Source of the DNA: Allobaculum mucilyticum
GTDB lineage: Bacteria > Bacillota_I > Bacilli_A > Erysipelotrichales > Erysipelotrichaceae
Reading direction: 5' to 3'
DNA: 64,000 nucleotides
Assembly: GCF_022701195.1 (NCBI RefSeq)
Contig: NZ_CP078089.1
Coordinates: 1,798,001-1,862,000 of the forward strand
The notes under the pieces are model-generated. The model was not told the DNA's origin. It did not search any database and worked only from the letters and a program-made list of their open reading frames with translations. Numbering within the stretch: position 1 is the stretch's first letter; the number at the start of each line of letters is the position of its first letter. Positions 51,125 to 60,431 of this stretch are shown piece after piece. The position numbers and the translations under genes are program-made.

Positions 51125-51976
51125 ATGAAAAAGAATGAGCGCGAACGCCGAAAGGAATGGGAATCTTCCGGCGATTCGAAGAAAAAATTCACCAACCCGT
51201 TCCGGTTTACGAGTCTGTTTAAGCCGATGGTCTATCTGCTCCTGTTTTCTCTGGCGTATTCGGCAGGCTGGCTGTACTGGACAAGCCATGCTCCGGAAAC
51301 GCTCAATCCCTGCCTGGTCAGCCTGCCCGGCTGTCTGATGCTGAGTGTCTACGGGTTATGCCTGTATTTTGTCTGCACGCTGGTCTGGGGAAAAAAGCGG
51401 GGAACACTTTCCGCTAAAAAAGCACTGTCAGTCTGGATTGTCTGTCTGCTTGTAGCACTAGTCTGCATGTACGGGCTGACGCCGCTGTCGTATGCGGGCG
51501 GCAATGCGGCACTGCTGATTCTTGGCGCATTCTGCGGCCTGGCCTTTCTCTTTCTGGTCATTCCCTGTCTGCTTTTCTGGTTTTATGCCGTCTACTTGGG
51601 AATTGAAGGATTCCGCGATCAGTTCGCCTTTGTGGAGCGCTGCTGGAAAACCGGAGGCATGAAGGCACTCAATCTGTGGCTGATCGTCTTTCTGCTGATC
51701 TGGCTGTGGGACAGTCTGATGGGCGGACCGCTCTATTCCGGATCCGGTTTTGATGCGCCGGGAATCTGCACCAGCCTGTTTTTCATGGGCGAACCGGGAA
51801 CGTATTTTGTACTGCTTCTGATGCTTGGACATGGCTTTAACGGCGACCTGCTGATGCTGACTGCCATGCAGAGTCTTTTCCTGGTGTTCTATGCGTGCAA
51901 CACAATCAGCTGGATCGGACAGATCTGCCAGAAGACACTTGAGCAGCCCGAGGGTGCAGAACGTCATGAAAGCTGA
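51125..51976 (+). CDS. Uncharacterised polytopic membrane protein
   Basis: A 283-residue protein. A charged N-terminus (KKNERERRKEWESSGDSKKK) is followed by six to seven membrane helices. Loops are short, and the motif RCWKTGGMKALNLWLIVFLL starts the fifth helix. No family is recognised and no transport or enzyme motif is visible. The ATG at 51125 follows GAGGAG. The last 11 bp overlap the recG start, so translation of the two is probably coupled. Confidence 0.65.
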   Translation: MKKNERERRKEWESSGDSKKKFTNPFRFTSLFKPMVYLLLFSLAYSAGWLYWTSHAPETLNPCLVSLPGCLMLSVYGLCLYFVCTLVWGKKRGTLSAKKALSVWIVCLLVALVCMYGLTPLSYAGGNAALLILGAFCGLAFLFLVIPCLLFWFYAVYLGIEGFRDQFAFVERCWKTGGMKALNLWLIVFLLIWLWDSLMGGPLYSGSGFDAPGICTSLFFMGEPGTYFVLLLMLGHGFNGDLLMLTAMQSLFLVFYACNTISWIGQICQKTLEQPEGAERHES

Positions 51977-54050
51977 CAAGCCGGAAATGTCCTCTGTTCC
52001 TGAAAAAGCAGAAGGAAAAGAGACGAAAAAAAAGCCCGGCAGAGCCAGGAGGACAGAAAAAGATTCTTCGGATCCGTTTGCCAGTCTGCATCTGACGCCT
52101 TTGCAGAGACAGTTTCTGGAAAAGAGAAACATTAAGGATTTAGAGACTCTGCTTCATACCTATCCGTTTCGCTATTCAAAAGTGGAACCGCCTGAAAACT
52201 GGGAAACCGGAGAAGAAGTTCTGTTTTCCGGCATCATTGAGCGCAGCGAGAATGTCCATCGCATTACGGCGAAAAAAGGCGTTGTCCGTTTTTTCGTTTC
52301 GGCATGGAACCGCTCGATTGATGTCTCGGTCTTTTTTCAGGGCTACATTCCGCATTTTGATCCCGATCATACGATTACCGTATGCGGGACCTGCACAAAA
52401 GAAAATACAGTCCGGGCCACCTGGACAAGCGCACAGCCGCTTGAAGAAGGAACAGTTTTATATCCTCACTATTCGCTGCCGGTAAAAACACGCCGCGATA
52501 CGATGATCCGCATCATGAAAAAAGCGCTCGCACATGCCGACAGGATTACTGACCGTGTTCCCGCCAGACTTCGCGAACGCTACAGACTGCCTTCGGCCTC
52601 ACGGGCTCTTGAAATGGTGCATGCGCCAAAAAACGAAGAAGAACTGCTCGCCGGCGTGCGGGCGATGAAATACGAAGAGTTTTTAAGCTTTCATACGGTC
52701 CGGCTTGCCTTAAGCGGCAGGGAACAGAAACAGCCGGCGATCTTTGACCGCTCGCTGATCGATGAAAAGATTCAGACGCTTCCATATGAACTGACGACCG
52801 ATCAGAGAAAAGCGCTGGAAGAAATCCTGGATGATCTGGGAACTGACCGGGTCATGTATCGGCTGCTGCAGGGCGATGTGGGCTGCGGAAAAACGGTCGT
52901 CTGTGCCATGGCGATGTATGCCTGTTCGCTTTCCGGCAGACAGGCAGCACTGCTGGCTCCGACCGAACTGCTTGCCCGCCAGCATGTACAGACACTTGAA
53001 CAGTTCGGGCTTGAAGCCGGTCTGCTCTGTTCTGCAATGAAGGCAAAAGAGAAGAGAGACGTGCTTGCCCGCCTGAAGGATGGACGTCTTTCGATGGTTG
53101 TCGGAACGCATTCCATTTTTCAAAGCGATGTCGAGTTTGACCGTCTTGGTCTGGTCATTGCGGATGAGCAGCACCGCTTTGGGGTACTGCAGCGACGCGC
53201 ACTGATTGGAAAAGGCGATCAGGCCGACGTGCTTCTGCTTTCCGCAACCCCGATTCCGCGTACAGCTGCTCACTTTCTGTATGGCGATATCGACCTGTCG
53301 GCCATTCACACCAGACCGCCAGGCCGTCAGCCGGTCATCACCAAAGCTTTTCTGTCGACAAGCATGAAGCCTGTGCTTGGCCGGATTCTTGAAGGCATCG
53401 ATAAGGAAAAGCGTCAGGTGTATGTAGTCTGCCCGGCCATTGAAGACAATGAAGAAGCGGATATGCAGAGCGCTCGCTCAATTTATGAAGGCATGGTTTC
53501 CGTTCTTGGCAGCCGCTATACCATCGGTCTGCTCCATGGCAAAATGAAGCCTGCCGAAAAAGAAGCGGTGATGGAAGAATTCTCTTCAGGCAGGCTGCAG
53601 ATTCTGGTTTCAACGACAGTCATTGAAGTCGGGATTGATGTCCCCAATGCCACGATGATGGTGATCTACGATGCCAACCGCTTTGGCCTTTCGACTCTCC
53701 ACCAGCTTCGCGGCAGAGTTGCCAGAGGAAAGCTGCAGGGCGAATGTTACCTGCTTTCTTCATCAAAAAGCCGGGAGGCGCGTCTGCGGCTGTCTTCGAT
53801 GGAGAAGATTCAGGACGGCTTTGAGCTGGCAAACCTGGATCTGCAGATGCGGGGCCCTGGCGATCTTTTAGGAACCAGACAGTCGGGCCTTCCTGCATTC
53901 ATTCTTGGCGATGCCGGCAAAGATCTGAAAATGATGGACATCTGCGCCGCAGATGCCAAAGAGATTCTCGAACATCCGGAAGATGAGCAGAACCGGGCGA
54001 TGCTGAAGTGGGTCGAACAGGCAGTCCGTACAGGCGCCTGTCTGGACTGA
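51966..54050 (+). CDS. recG: ATP-dependent DNA helicase RecG
   Basis: A 694-residue branch-migration helicase that remodels stalled forks and Holliday junctions. A charged 35-residue N-terminal extension is followed by the wedge/OB domain (about 50-210). The SF2 core has Walker A LLQGDVGCGKTVV, DEQH box VIADEQHRFG, SATPIPRT and QLRGRVARG. FELANLDLQMRGPGDLLGTR is the RecG-specific TRG-type region. The ATG at 51966 overlaps the end of the membrane-protein gene. A terminator follows. Confidence 0.95.
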   Translation: MKADKPEMSSVPEKAEGKETKKKPGRARRTEKDSSDPFASLHLTPLQRQFLEKRNIKDLETLLHTYPFRYSKVEPPENWETGEEVLFSGIIERSENVHRITAKKGVVRFFVSAWNRSIDVSVFFQGYIPHFDPDHTITVCGTCTKENTVRATWTSAQPLEEGTVLYPHYSLPVKTRRDTMIRIMKKALAHADRITDRVPARLRERYRLPSASRALEMVHAPKNEEELLAGVRAMKYEEFLSFHTVRLALSGREQKQPAIFDRSLIDEKIQTLPYELTTDQRKALEEILDDLGTDRVMYRLLQGDVGCGKTVVCAMAMYACSLSGRQAALLAPTELLARQHVQTLEQFGLEAGLLCSAMKAKEKRDVLARLKDGRLSMVVGTHSIFQSDVEFDRLGLVIADEQHRFGVLQRRALIGKGDQADVLLLSATPIPRTAAHFLYGDIDLSAIHTRPPGRQPVITKAFLSTSMKPVLGRILEGIDKEKRQVYVVCPAIEDNEEADMQSARSIYEGMVSVLGSRYTIGLLHGKMKPAEKEAVMEEFSSGRLQILVSTTVIEVGIDVPNATMMVIYDANRFGLSTLHQLRGRVARGKLQGECYLLSSSKSREARLRLSSMEKIQDGFELANLDLQMRGPGDLLGTRQSGLPAFILGDAGKDLKMMDICAADAKEILEHPEDEQNRAMLKWVEQAVRTGACLD

Positions 54051-54108
54051 CGGATCCGGAACACAATATTGAAAACACGCAGAATAAAAATGCACCGAAA
54101 ATACAGAA

Positions 54109-54138
54109 CAGCCCCGGATCCTGGATCCGGGGCTGCTT
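54109..54138 (+). terminator. Hairpin terminator after recG
   Basis: CAGCCCCGGATCC, T, GGATCCGGGGCTG, then CTTT. A very stable stem with a short T-tract. Confidence 0.7.
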
Positions 54139-54241
54139 TGCGCAGAGATGACTGTTTCGATGTTTATCGCAGTGTCTCTGTTTCTTATATTTATACAGGA
54201 AGTTGAAGTTTTGATACTTGTTTTACGTTCTCCAGCAAGTG

Positions 54242-54652
54242 CTAGTTGAGAGCCAGTTTTACGGCCAGGGCTTCAAAGTCCGGCTTTTCGAGTTCATCCT
54301 GGCTGATGTGCAGGACGTCTTTTTCAGGCTGGCCGGTATAGCGCGGGATGACATGAACGTGGAAGTGGTCGATGGTCTGACCGGCAGCTTCTTTGCAGTT
54401 GGCAATGACATTTACGCCTTCTGCGCCAAGTTCGCTGATCATTTTGTTACCAAGCTTTCTTGCGGTTTTAAAGACGTGCTCAAGCGTTTCGTCATCCGCT
54501 TCAAGCAGAGAAGCGCTGTGCGTTTTGGGAATAATCAGCGCATGGCCATACGAGGCCGGATTGATATCAAAAATAACGCGAAGATATTCATCTTCATAGA
54601 TGGTTGCGGAGGGAATTTCTCCGTTTGCGATGGAGCAGAACAGACAGCTCAT
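54242..54652 (-). CDS. HIT-family nucleotide hydrolase (Hint-like)
   Basis: A 136-residue HIT protein. The histidine triad is HFHVHVIPRY (His96, His98, His100). Cys3 and Cys6 near the N-terminus and a later His are the usual zinc ligands of the bacterial Hit/Hint branch. It probably hydrolyses nucleoside phosphoramidates or adenylates. The start follows AAAGGATT. Single gene; it converges on recG. Confidence 0.93.
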   Translation of the reverse strand: MSCLFCSIANGEIPSATIYEDEYLRVIFDINPASYGHALIIPKTHSASLLEADDETLEHVFKTARKLGNKMISELGAEGVNVIANCKEAAGQTIDHFHVHVIPRYTGQPEKDVLHISQDELEKPDFEALAVKLALN

Positions 54653-55201
54653 ACAGAATCCTTTCTACAGGCGGCAAGGCCGCCATGCCTGCCCGCCGCG
54701 GCGGACAGCGTGTTGTACTGGATCTATTTTATATCTTTCTGTTGTCGTGATTGAGTGTGCAGGGATGTTTTATGGAAAGAAACCAAAACCTTGCACGGCG
54801 ATGTATCTGCCGGATTCAGTGTTAAAAACTGCCGCAGGTAAGGGAGAAAACGGAAAAATCGACAAGTGAAAAGCCAGGCTAAGGGGATGCCTGGCTTTTC
54901 TTTAAGGGGATAAACTGTATGAATATCGCGGATATTCTATACTTTGACAGGCACAGTGTACCTGCCGATCAAATTGTAACACATTGAAAAGACGACGGAA
55001 CGACAAAAGTCCGTTTCTGAAACCACAATCAGACGAAATCGGGAAAAAATCCCGCTCAGGTGGGGAATGAATACCGGATTTTGAACAAAATGTGCGCGGA
55101 CTGGCGGACAGATGGCTTTTTTGCGAAAAAAGACAGGAGAGAGTCAGAACGGGGATCTAGATGAAGAAAGCGGACTCATCCCGGGCGGGGCGGCCGTCAT
55201 T
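54653..55201. other. 549-bp region upstream of murF-ddl containing an orphan terminator
   Basis: There is no confident gene. A strong terminator (AAAAGCCAGGC/GCCTGGCTTTT, 54869-54902) has no assigned gene before it. A 34-codon frame (54765-54869, start MFYGKKPKPC) ends exactly at the terminator but has a poor start site. Confidence 0.4.
54869..54902 (+). terminator. Orphan intrinsic terminator
   Basis: AAAAGCCAGGC/GCCTGGCTTTT followed by CTTT, with no recognised upstream gene on this strand. It could end a small RNA or a very short mRNA. Confidence 0.75.
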
Positions 55202-55230
55202 TTGCTACCCTGTCTATGGATTGCTATAAT
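55202..55230 (+). promoter_or_regulatory. Sigma-A promoter of murF-ddl
   Basis: TTGCTA, a 17-bp spacer and TATAAT, with a TGC extension of the -10. The expected leader is about 15 nt and contains GCGAGG. Confidence 0.8.
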
Positions 55231-55250
55231 TGCATGCGAGGATTTTGCCT

Positions 55251-57656
55251 ATGATCACAATGACTTTTGATAAAGCTGCTGCCTTCTGCGGCGGCAGAGC
55301 AGAGAACGCCCCGGCCGGCCTTACATTTACCGGAGTCGAAACCGACTCGCGCAAAATTAAGCCCGGCATGCTCTTTGCTCCCATCGTCGGCGCCCGCGTG
55401 GACGCCCATAGTTTTGCAGGACAGATTATGGAAGCTGGTGCTGCCGGCATGCTCTGGCAGAGCGACCATGAAAACCGTCCTGATGATGTCCCGCTGATCG
55501 TCGTCGACAATGTGGTCGATGCGCTCGGCAGACTGGCCCGTACGTGGCTTGAAGCCGTCAGCCCCTATACAATCGGCATCACAGGAAGCAACGGCAAGAC
55601 GTCCGCAAAAGACTTCTGCTATTCTCTTTTTTCCACTCTTCGCAAAACATGGAAAACGCAGGGCAACCGCAACAGCGAAATCGGTCTGCCGCTGACGATT
55701 TTTGAAATGGATGCCGATACGCAGGTGCTGATCCTGGAAATGGGCATGGAACATAAAGGAGAGATCGAATATCTGTGTTCGATCGCGCCTTTGGATGTCG
55801 CCATCATTACATCCATCGGTTCTGCGCATCTTGAAAACCTGGGCTCAAAGCTCAATATTGCCCGTGCAAAATGTGAAATTGTCAGTTCTCTCAAGGAGTT
55901 TGGCACCTTCATCTACAATAATGATTCGACGGAAATCCAGCAGGCGATTTCAGAACTTGACCTCGAGCCGGCTTGGCAGATTCTTCCATATGGAAAAGGA
56001 ACAGACTATCAGCCTGAAGACGTCCATCTCAGCCACCATGGCGTCTCATTCCGGCTTCCGGCACTGTCGGAAGAACCGTTCCTTCTGCCGAGTGCCTCGC
56101 GCATTCAGGCCGACAACGCAACAGCCGCTCTTCTTGCGGCAAGAGCGTACGGCATTCCGGAAGAAGACTGGCATAAAGCGCTCGAATATGCCCAGCTGAC
56201 GCCAATGCGCGGCCAGCTGCATAAAATGGGCTATGCCGTCATCTTTGACGATACCTACAAGTCCAATCCGGAAGCAGCCGAAATGGCGATCCGCTCCCTG
56301 ATGGAAATTCCCGCAAAAGAACATATCGCGGTCCTTGCCGACATGCTAGATCTAGGCGAAGAAGAAAATGAACTCCACGCCAGAATCGGAAGACTTGCAG
56401 CAGAGGCCGGAGTCAGCCGGCTGTATACCTTTGGTGAACGGTCGAAATATACAAATGAAGCCTTTGATGGAATTAAAGAGCATTTTGAAACGAAGCAGGC
56501 ACTCATCAGCCGGCTTCTGCCCCTTGCAGGCCGCGTTGCCGCAATTCTTGTCAAAGGAAGCCGGGCTATGGCAATGGATGAAGTCGTTGCCGGCTGCCTG
56601 AAAGGAGAACGCATGAAAAAGATTCGTCTTGGCATTATCTTCGGCGGACAGAGCAGTGAATACTCTGTATCCCTTCACTCCGCCGGGTCGTTTATCCGGG
56701 CTCTTGATCCCGAACGCTATGAACCTGTCCTGATCGGCATCTCGAAAAGCGGTGAATATTTCCGCTGCCATGCCGGAGCAGACGTGATTGAACACGATGA
56801 ATGGGGAGCCGAATCCACGCCAATTGCCTGGATGCACCATGGCTTCTACGATTTTGAAAATAAAGAAAATGTCGAACTCGACTGTGTCTTCCCGATCCTG
56901 CACGGCAAGAACGGTGAAGACGGAGCTGTACAGGGTCTGATGGCTATGCTCGATCTGCCCTGCGTCGGCTGCGATATCCTCGGTTCGGCCATCTGCATGG
57001 ACAAGGAAGTCATGCACCGTCTTTGCGAACTGGCCGGCATTCCGACTGCCCGCTACATCTGCCTCAACAGTCGCGATCCTCTGCCATCTGTTGAAGAGCT
57101 CGAAGAGAAAATGCCTCTGCCCTGGGTCATTAAGCCCTGCAACGCCGGCAGCTCCTATGGCGTAAGCTTTGTTGACAGACCGGAGCAGTATGCAGCTGCT
57201 GTTGAATCGGCTTTCTCGTACGACGGCCGCGGCAAGATTCTTGTCGAAGAAGCCATCAACGGCTTTGAAATCGGCTGTGCGGTTCTTGGCGATGAAGAAC
57301 TGCGCGTCGGTGAAATTGATGAAATTGAAACAGCCGGAAAAGTCTTTGACTTTGAAGGCAAGTACGCCATGAAAGAGTCGGCGATCTACTGCCCGGCACG
57401 CATTGCACCTGCCAAAGCGCAGGAAGCCAAAGACCTGGCCAGAAAGGTCTTCCGCACGCTCTGCTGCAGAGACTTTGCCCGCGTCGACATGTTTATCGAT
57501 GACAAAGGTACAATCCTGCTTAACGAAGTCAACACAATTCCGGGACTGACTGCAACCAGCCGCTACCCGTCCATGATGGCTGCTGCAGGTCTTCCATTCA
57601 GCCGTCTGATCGATGAGCTCGTGGATCTGGCTATGGAAAAAGAGCGGAATGTATGA
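55251..57656 (+). CDS. MurF-Ddl fusion: D-Ala-D-Ala-adding enzyme plus D-Ala-D-Ala ligase
   Basis: One 801-residue frame with two complete enzymes. Residues 1-454 are MurF: ATP loop GITGSNGKTSAKDF near 109, EMGMEHKGEIE, and FDDTYKSNPEAAEMAI; it adds D-Ala-D-Ala to the UDP-MurNAc tripeptide. Residues 455-801 are Ddl: IIFGGQSSEYSVS, KPCNAGSSYGVSF, the GKY motif of true D-Ala-D-Ala ligases (not the VanA type), and NEVNTIPGLTATSRYP. No stop separates them. The junction still carries AAAGGAG (56601-56607) and ATG (56613), so a free Ddl could also be made from internal initiation. The start at 55251 follows GCGAGG. The stop overlaps alr by 4 bp, giving a D-alanine branch operon. Confidence 0.92.
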   Translation: MITMTFDKAAAFCGGRAENAPAGLTFTGVETDSRKIKPGMLFAPIVGARVDAHSFAGQIMEAGAAGMLWQSDHENRPDDVPLIVVDNVVDALGRLARTWLEAVSPYTIGITGSNGKTSAKDFCYSLFSTLRKTWKTQGNRNSEIGLPLTIFEMDADTQVLILEMGMEHKGEIEYLCSIAPLDVAIITSIGSAHLENLGSKLNIARAKCEIVSSLKEFGTFIYNNDSTEIQQAISELDLEPAWQILPYGKGTDYQPEDVHLSHHGVSFRLPALSEEPFLLPSASRIQADNATAALLAARAYGIPEEDWHKALEYAQLTPMRGQLHKMGYAVIFDDTYKSNPEAAEMAIRSLMEIPAKEHIAVLADMLDLGEEENELHARIGRLAAEAGVSRLYTFGERSKYTNEAFDGIKEHFETKQALISRLLPLAGRVAAILVKGSRAMAMDEVVAGCLKGERMKKIRLGIIFGGQSSEYSVSLHSAGSFIRALDPERYEPVLIGISKSGEYFRCHAGADVIEHDEWGAESTPIAWMHHGFYDFENKENVELDCVFPILHGKNGEDGAVQGLMAMLDLPCVGCDILGSAICMDKEVMHRLCELAGIPTARYICLNSRDPLPSVEELEEKMPLPWVIKPCNAGSSYGVSFVDRPEQYAAAVESAFSYDGRGKILVEEAINGFEIGCAVLGDEELRVGEIDEIETAGKVFDFEGKYAMKESAIYCPARIAPAKAQEAKDLARKVFRTLCCRDFARVDMFIDDKGTILLNEVNTIPGLTATSRYPSMMAAAGLPFSRLIDELVDLAMEKERNV

Positions 57657-58924
57657 TGGACAATCGAAACAGAACTGACGAATTCAGCGAGCCAGACAGG
57701 ACTGCCGGCTACGGCGATATCGTGGCCCCCCTGCGTACGTGGGCGGAAATCGACCTCGATGCGGTGGCACACAATGTAAAAGAAGTCCGCAGACTCATCG
57801 GCGATACGAAAATCATCGGCATTGTTAAAGCCGACGCATATGGACATGGAGCGCTTGCCTGCAGCAGAGCTCTGCAGAAATCCGGCGTAGATTTCTTTGC
57901 GACCGCAACCATCGATGAAGCACTTGAACTGCGAAACGGCGGCATTGAGGATCCGATTCTGATTCTTGGCTATACACCGCCTGCTCGTTTTGATGAACTG
58001 CTTGATGCCAACCTGGTCCAGTCCGGCCTCTCCCTGGCTTTTCTGGAAAAGCTTTCTGCTCATGCCCTGAAAGAGGGCAAAAAGGCCAATGTGCATCTGA
58101 AAGTCGATACCGGGATGAACCGGACCGGCATTCTGTATCAGGACGGGGCGCATCATTATGATGAAATCCGCGCAGCATATGATCTGCCAGGTGTAAACAT
58201 CTGCGGCATCTTCTCGCATTTCCCGGTCAGTGATGATCTGGGCGTCGAGTCCCGCAACTTCACCCGTCATCAGATGGACCTCTTCAATGAAGTCATTGAT
58301 CGTCTGAAAAAAGACGGCATCGATCCGGGTGTCCGTCATATTCAGAACTCGTACGGCATTCTCAACTACCTCGATGCCGGCTACGATTACTGCAGACCCG
58401 GTCTGCTTTACATGGGCGTAACAAGCGATGATTCGATTCCAATTGCTTCACAGCCGGACTTCATTCCGGTCATGTCGCTCAAGACCCGCGTTACGCTGGT
58501 CAAGACGATTCCAGCCGGAGCGACTGTTTCCTACGGCCGTCACTTTACTGCCGACAAACCGACACGGATTGCTTCGCTGGCCATCGGCTACGCGGATGGT
58601 CTGCCCCGCATGATCTCCAATAAGAATCTGGAGATTTCCATCCGGGGACACCGGGTTCCTCTGGTTGGCAATATCTGCATGGACCAGTGCATGGCGGATA
58701 TCACCGGCTTTGATGATATTCAGGAAGGCGATATTGCGGTTCTGGTCGGCCGGGATGGCGACCAGGTCATGACGGTGGATGAAATCAGCCGCCGTGCCGG
58801 AACCATCAACAACGAAACGCTTTCCGCTCTCTCCAAACGTGTAACCCGTCTGTATCTGGAAAGCGAAAGCCGGGCTGACAAGGATCCATTCTTCCATCAG
58901 GCCGATCCGGAAGCAGATCGCTAG
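57653..58924 (+). CDS. alr: Alanine racemase
   Basis: A 423-residue PLP enzyme converting L- to D-alanine for peptidoglycan. PLP Lys59 is in GIVKADAYGHG, the second catalytic Tyr is in ATVSYGRHF, and LKVDTGMNRTG and GNICMDQCMADI are family signatures. The N-terminus (MMDNRNRTDEFSEPDRTAGY) is about 25 residues longer than usual and polar. The ATG overlaps the murF-ddl stop (ATGA), implying coupled translation, so substrate supply (Alr), ligation (Ddl) and use (MurF) are made together. Confidence 0.94.
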   Translation: MMDNRNRTDEFSEPDRTAGYGDIVAPLRTWAEIDLDAVAHNVKEVRRLIGDTKIIGIVKADAYGHGALACSRALQKSGVDFFATATIDEALELRNGGIEDPILILGYTPPARFDELLDANLVQSGLSLAFLEKLSAHALKEGKKANVHLKVDTGMNRTGILYQDGAHHYDEIRAAYDLPGVNICGIFSHFPVSDDLGVESRNFTRHQMDLFNEVIDRLKKDGIDPGVRHIQNSYGILNYLDAGYDYCRPGLLYMGVTSDDSIPIASQPDFIPVMSLKTRVTLVKTIPAGATVSYGRHFTADKPTRIASLAIGYADGLPRMISNKNLEISIRGHRVPLVGNICMDQCMADITGFDDIQEGDIAVLVGRDGDQVMTVDEISRRAGTINNETLSALSKRVTRLYLESESRADKDPFFHQADPEADR

Positions 58925-58982
58925 ATCAGTTTCCATATTTCAATTGCGATTGAAATTGCACTGATTTTAAAATTCAATATCC

Positions 58983-59030
58983 AGGCCGGCAGCAGCTGTT
59001 ATGCAGCGCGCTGCCGGCCTGTCTGTTTTT
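58983..59030 (+). terminator. Intrinsic terminator after alr
   Basis: AGGCCGGCAG/CTGCCGGCCT is followed by GTCTGTTTTT. Confidence 0.85.
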
Positions 59031-59397
59031 CATTTTCTGTTTGCACTTAAAAAGAAGACTGGCAGAAGCGGCCGCTCTGTGCCTGTGTGCAAACAGAGAG
59101 AATCTTTCTTTTGAACCGTTTTCTGATAAGATGTATGCGGCTTTTATCCGAAAAGGACGGGAAGTGCGGATTTGGAGTGTGAAATGCCCCAGAAAGCTGC
59201 ACCTGATCCGTCGTAAACAGTAAAAGAAAGAATAAAAAAACAAGAGTAAGAAAGCAGATGGAATCAGGAATCTGTAAAAAGACCGGATTCCATTCTCAAA
59301 AAATCTGCAGGCAGAGGCGCCGGCTTGGCGCTGTTTATTGCCTGCTGTCTGTGCGCTCTGATTTTAAGCGCTGCAGACTGGAAAGGAGGACAGAGAA
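59031..59397. other. 367-bp intergenic region, no supported gene
   Basis: Short frames here (for example 59041-59223, with a TTG start) have no ribosome-binding site. No clear promoter was seen for the acyltransferase operon. Confidence 0.35.
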
Positions 59398-60429
59398 ATG
59401 GCGGCCAAAAAGACGCGGCAGTTTGCTTCGATTGATATCGCAAAATATGTTGGAGCACTGCTTGTCATTGCAATTCATACATTTCCGTTTGAGGATATCT
59501 CCCCGACGTTCAACCTGTTTTTCATTTCCACGATCTGCAGACTCGCGGTACCGATGTACTTTGTCATCAGCAGCTTTTTCCTGTTTCGAAAATTTGACCG
59601 CAAGCCCGGTCATGAAGAGCAGAACAGGGAAGCGGTGATTCATTCGCTCAAGCGGCTTGGCATTCTGTATCTGATCTGGACGGTCATTTACCTGCCCTAT
59701 ACGATCTGGAACTATGCAGAAGCCGGCTTTTCGCTGATGGGACTGCTCGGCTGGATCCGCGACTTCTTCTTAAACGGTTCCTATTATCACCTCTGGTTTC
59801 TGCCGGCTTTAATGCTGGGTGAAGTCATTGTCGCTTATCTGTATTCACAGAGAGGACTGACCCGGACATTCTTTATTGCTCTGGGGATGTTCCTGTTCGG
59901 CTGGCTGATTAACGTGTTTGCTCCGATGTGGGAAGGCCTTCCTTTTATCAGCGTGATCTACGGATTTATCATCCGTCTGCTTGGTACTGTGCGTGATGGC
60001 ATCTTCTTTGCACCGATCTTTATCGTTATCGGCCTTGGATGTGCAAAACTGAAAAAGCCTGGCCTGAAGGCAAGTGCGATTGGCTTTGCGATTTCGTTTA
60101 TCTGCCTGATACTTGAAGTGAGCCTTTACGCGCTGATCGGCGTACTGACAGATCACAGCTGCATGTTCCTGAGCCTGATTCCGGCTATGTATTTCCTCAT
60201 GCATCTGCTTCTGAGCGTACAGATTCCCGACAGACCGGCGTATCGTTCGCTCCGGCAGGAAGCGACTCTGATCTATGTCAGCCACATTCTGTTCGCCCGC
60301 CTGCTGCTTCTGCTGCTTCCGAACATGCATCTTGTCGTTTATCTGGGTACCCTGGCGTGCTCGCAGATTCTCGCTACACTGCTTGTAAGGGGACGCCGGC
60401 AGTTTCCGTGGCTGAAATGGTTGATGTAA
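59398..60429 (+). CDS. Acyltransferase 3 (OafA/YrhL-type) membrane protein
   Basis: A 343-residue protein with about ten membrane helices. It starts with ASIDIAKYVGALLVIAIHTF, which carries the conserved D-x-x-K and the catalytic-type His of the acyltransferase 3 family. YYHLWFLPALMLGEV is the second family signature. Members transfer acetyl or other acyl groups to cell-envelope glycans. The acceptor is unknown; no O-antigen or capsule genes are nearby. The start follows GGAAAGGAGG. The stop is 2 bp before the flavoprotein start, so the two are co-transcribed. Confidence 0.87.
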   Translation: MAAKKTRQFASIDIAKYVGALLVIAIHTFPFEDISPTFNLFFISTICRLAVPMYFVISSFFLFRKFDRKPGHEEQNREAVIHSLKRLGILYLIWTVIYLPYTIWNYAEAGFSLMGLLGWIRDFFLNGSYYHLWFLPALMLGEVIVAYLYSQRGLTRTFFIALGMFLFGWLINVFAPMWEGLPFISVIYGFIIRLLGTVRDGIFFAPIFIVIGLGCAKLKKPGLKASAIGFAISFICLILEVSLYALIGVLTDHSCMFLSLIPAMYFLMHLLLSVQIPDRPAYRSLRQEATLIYVSHILFARLLLLLLPNMHLVVYLGTLACSQILATLLVRGRRQFPWLKWLM

Positions 60430-60431
60430 AT

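Noticed and set aside
54765-54869. 34-codon peptide ending at the orphan terminator
   Set aside because: AGGG directly touches the ATG with no spacing, and no homologous small protein is recognised; kept only as a note under the orphan terminator.
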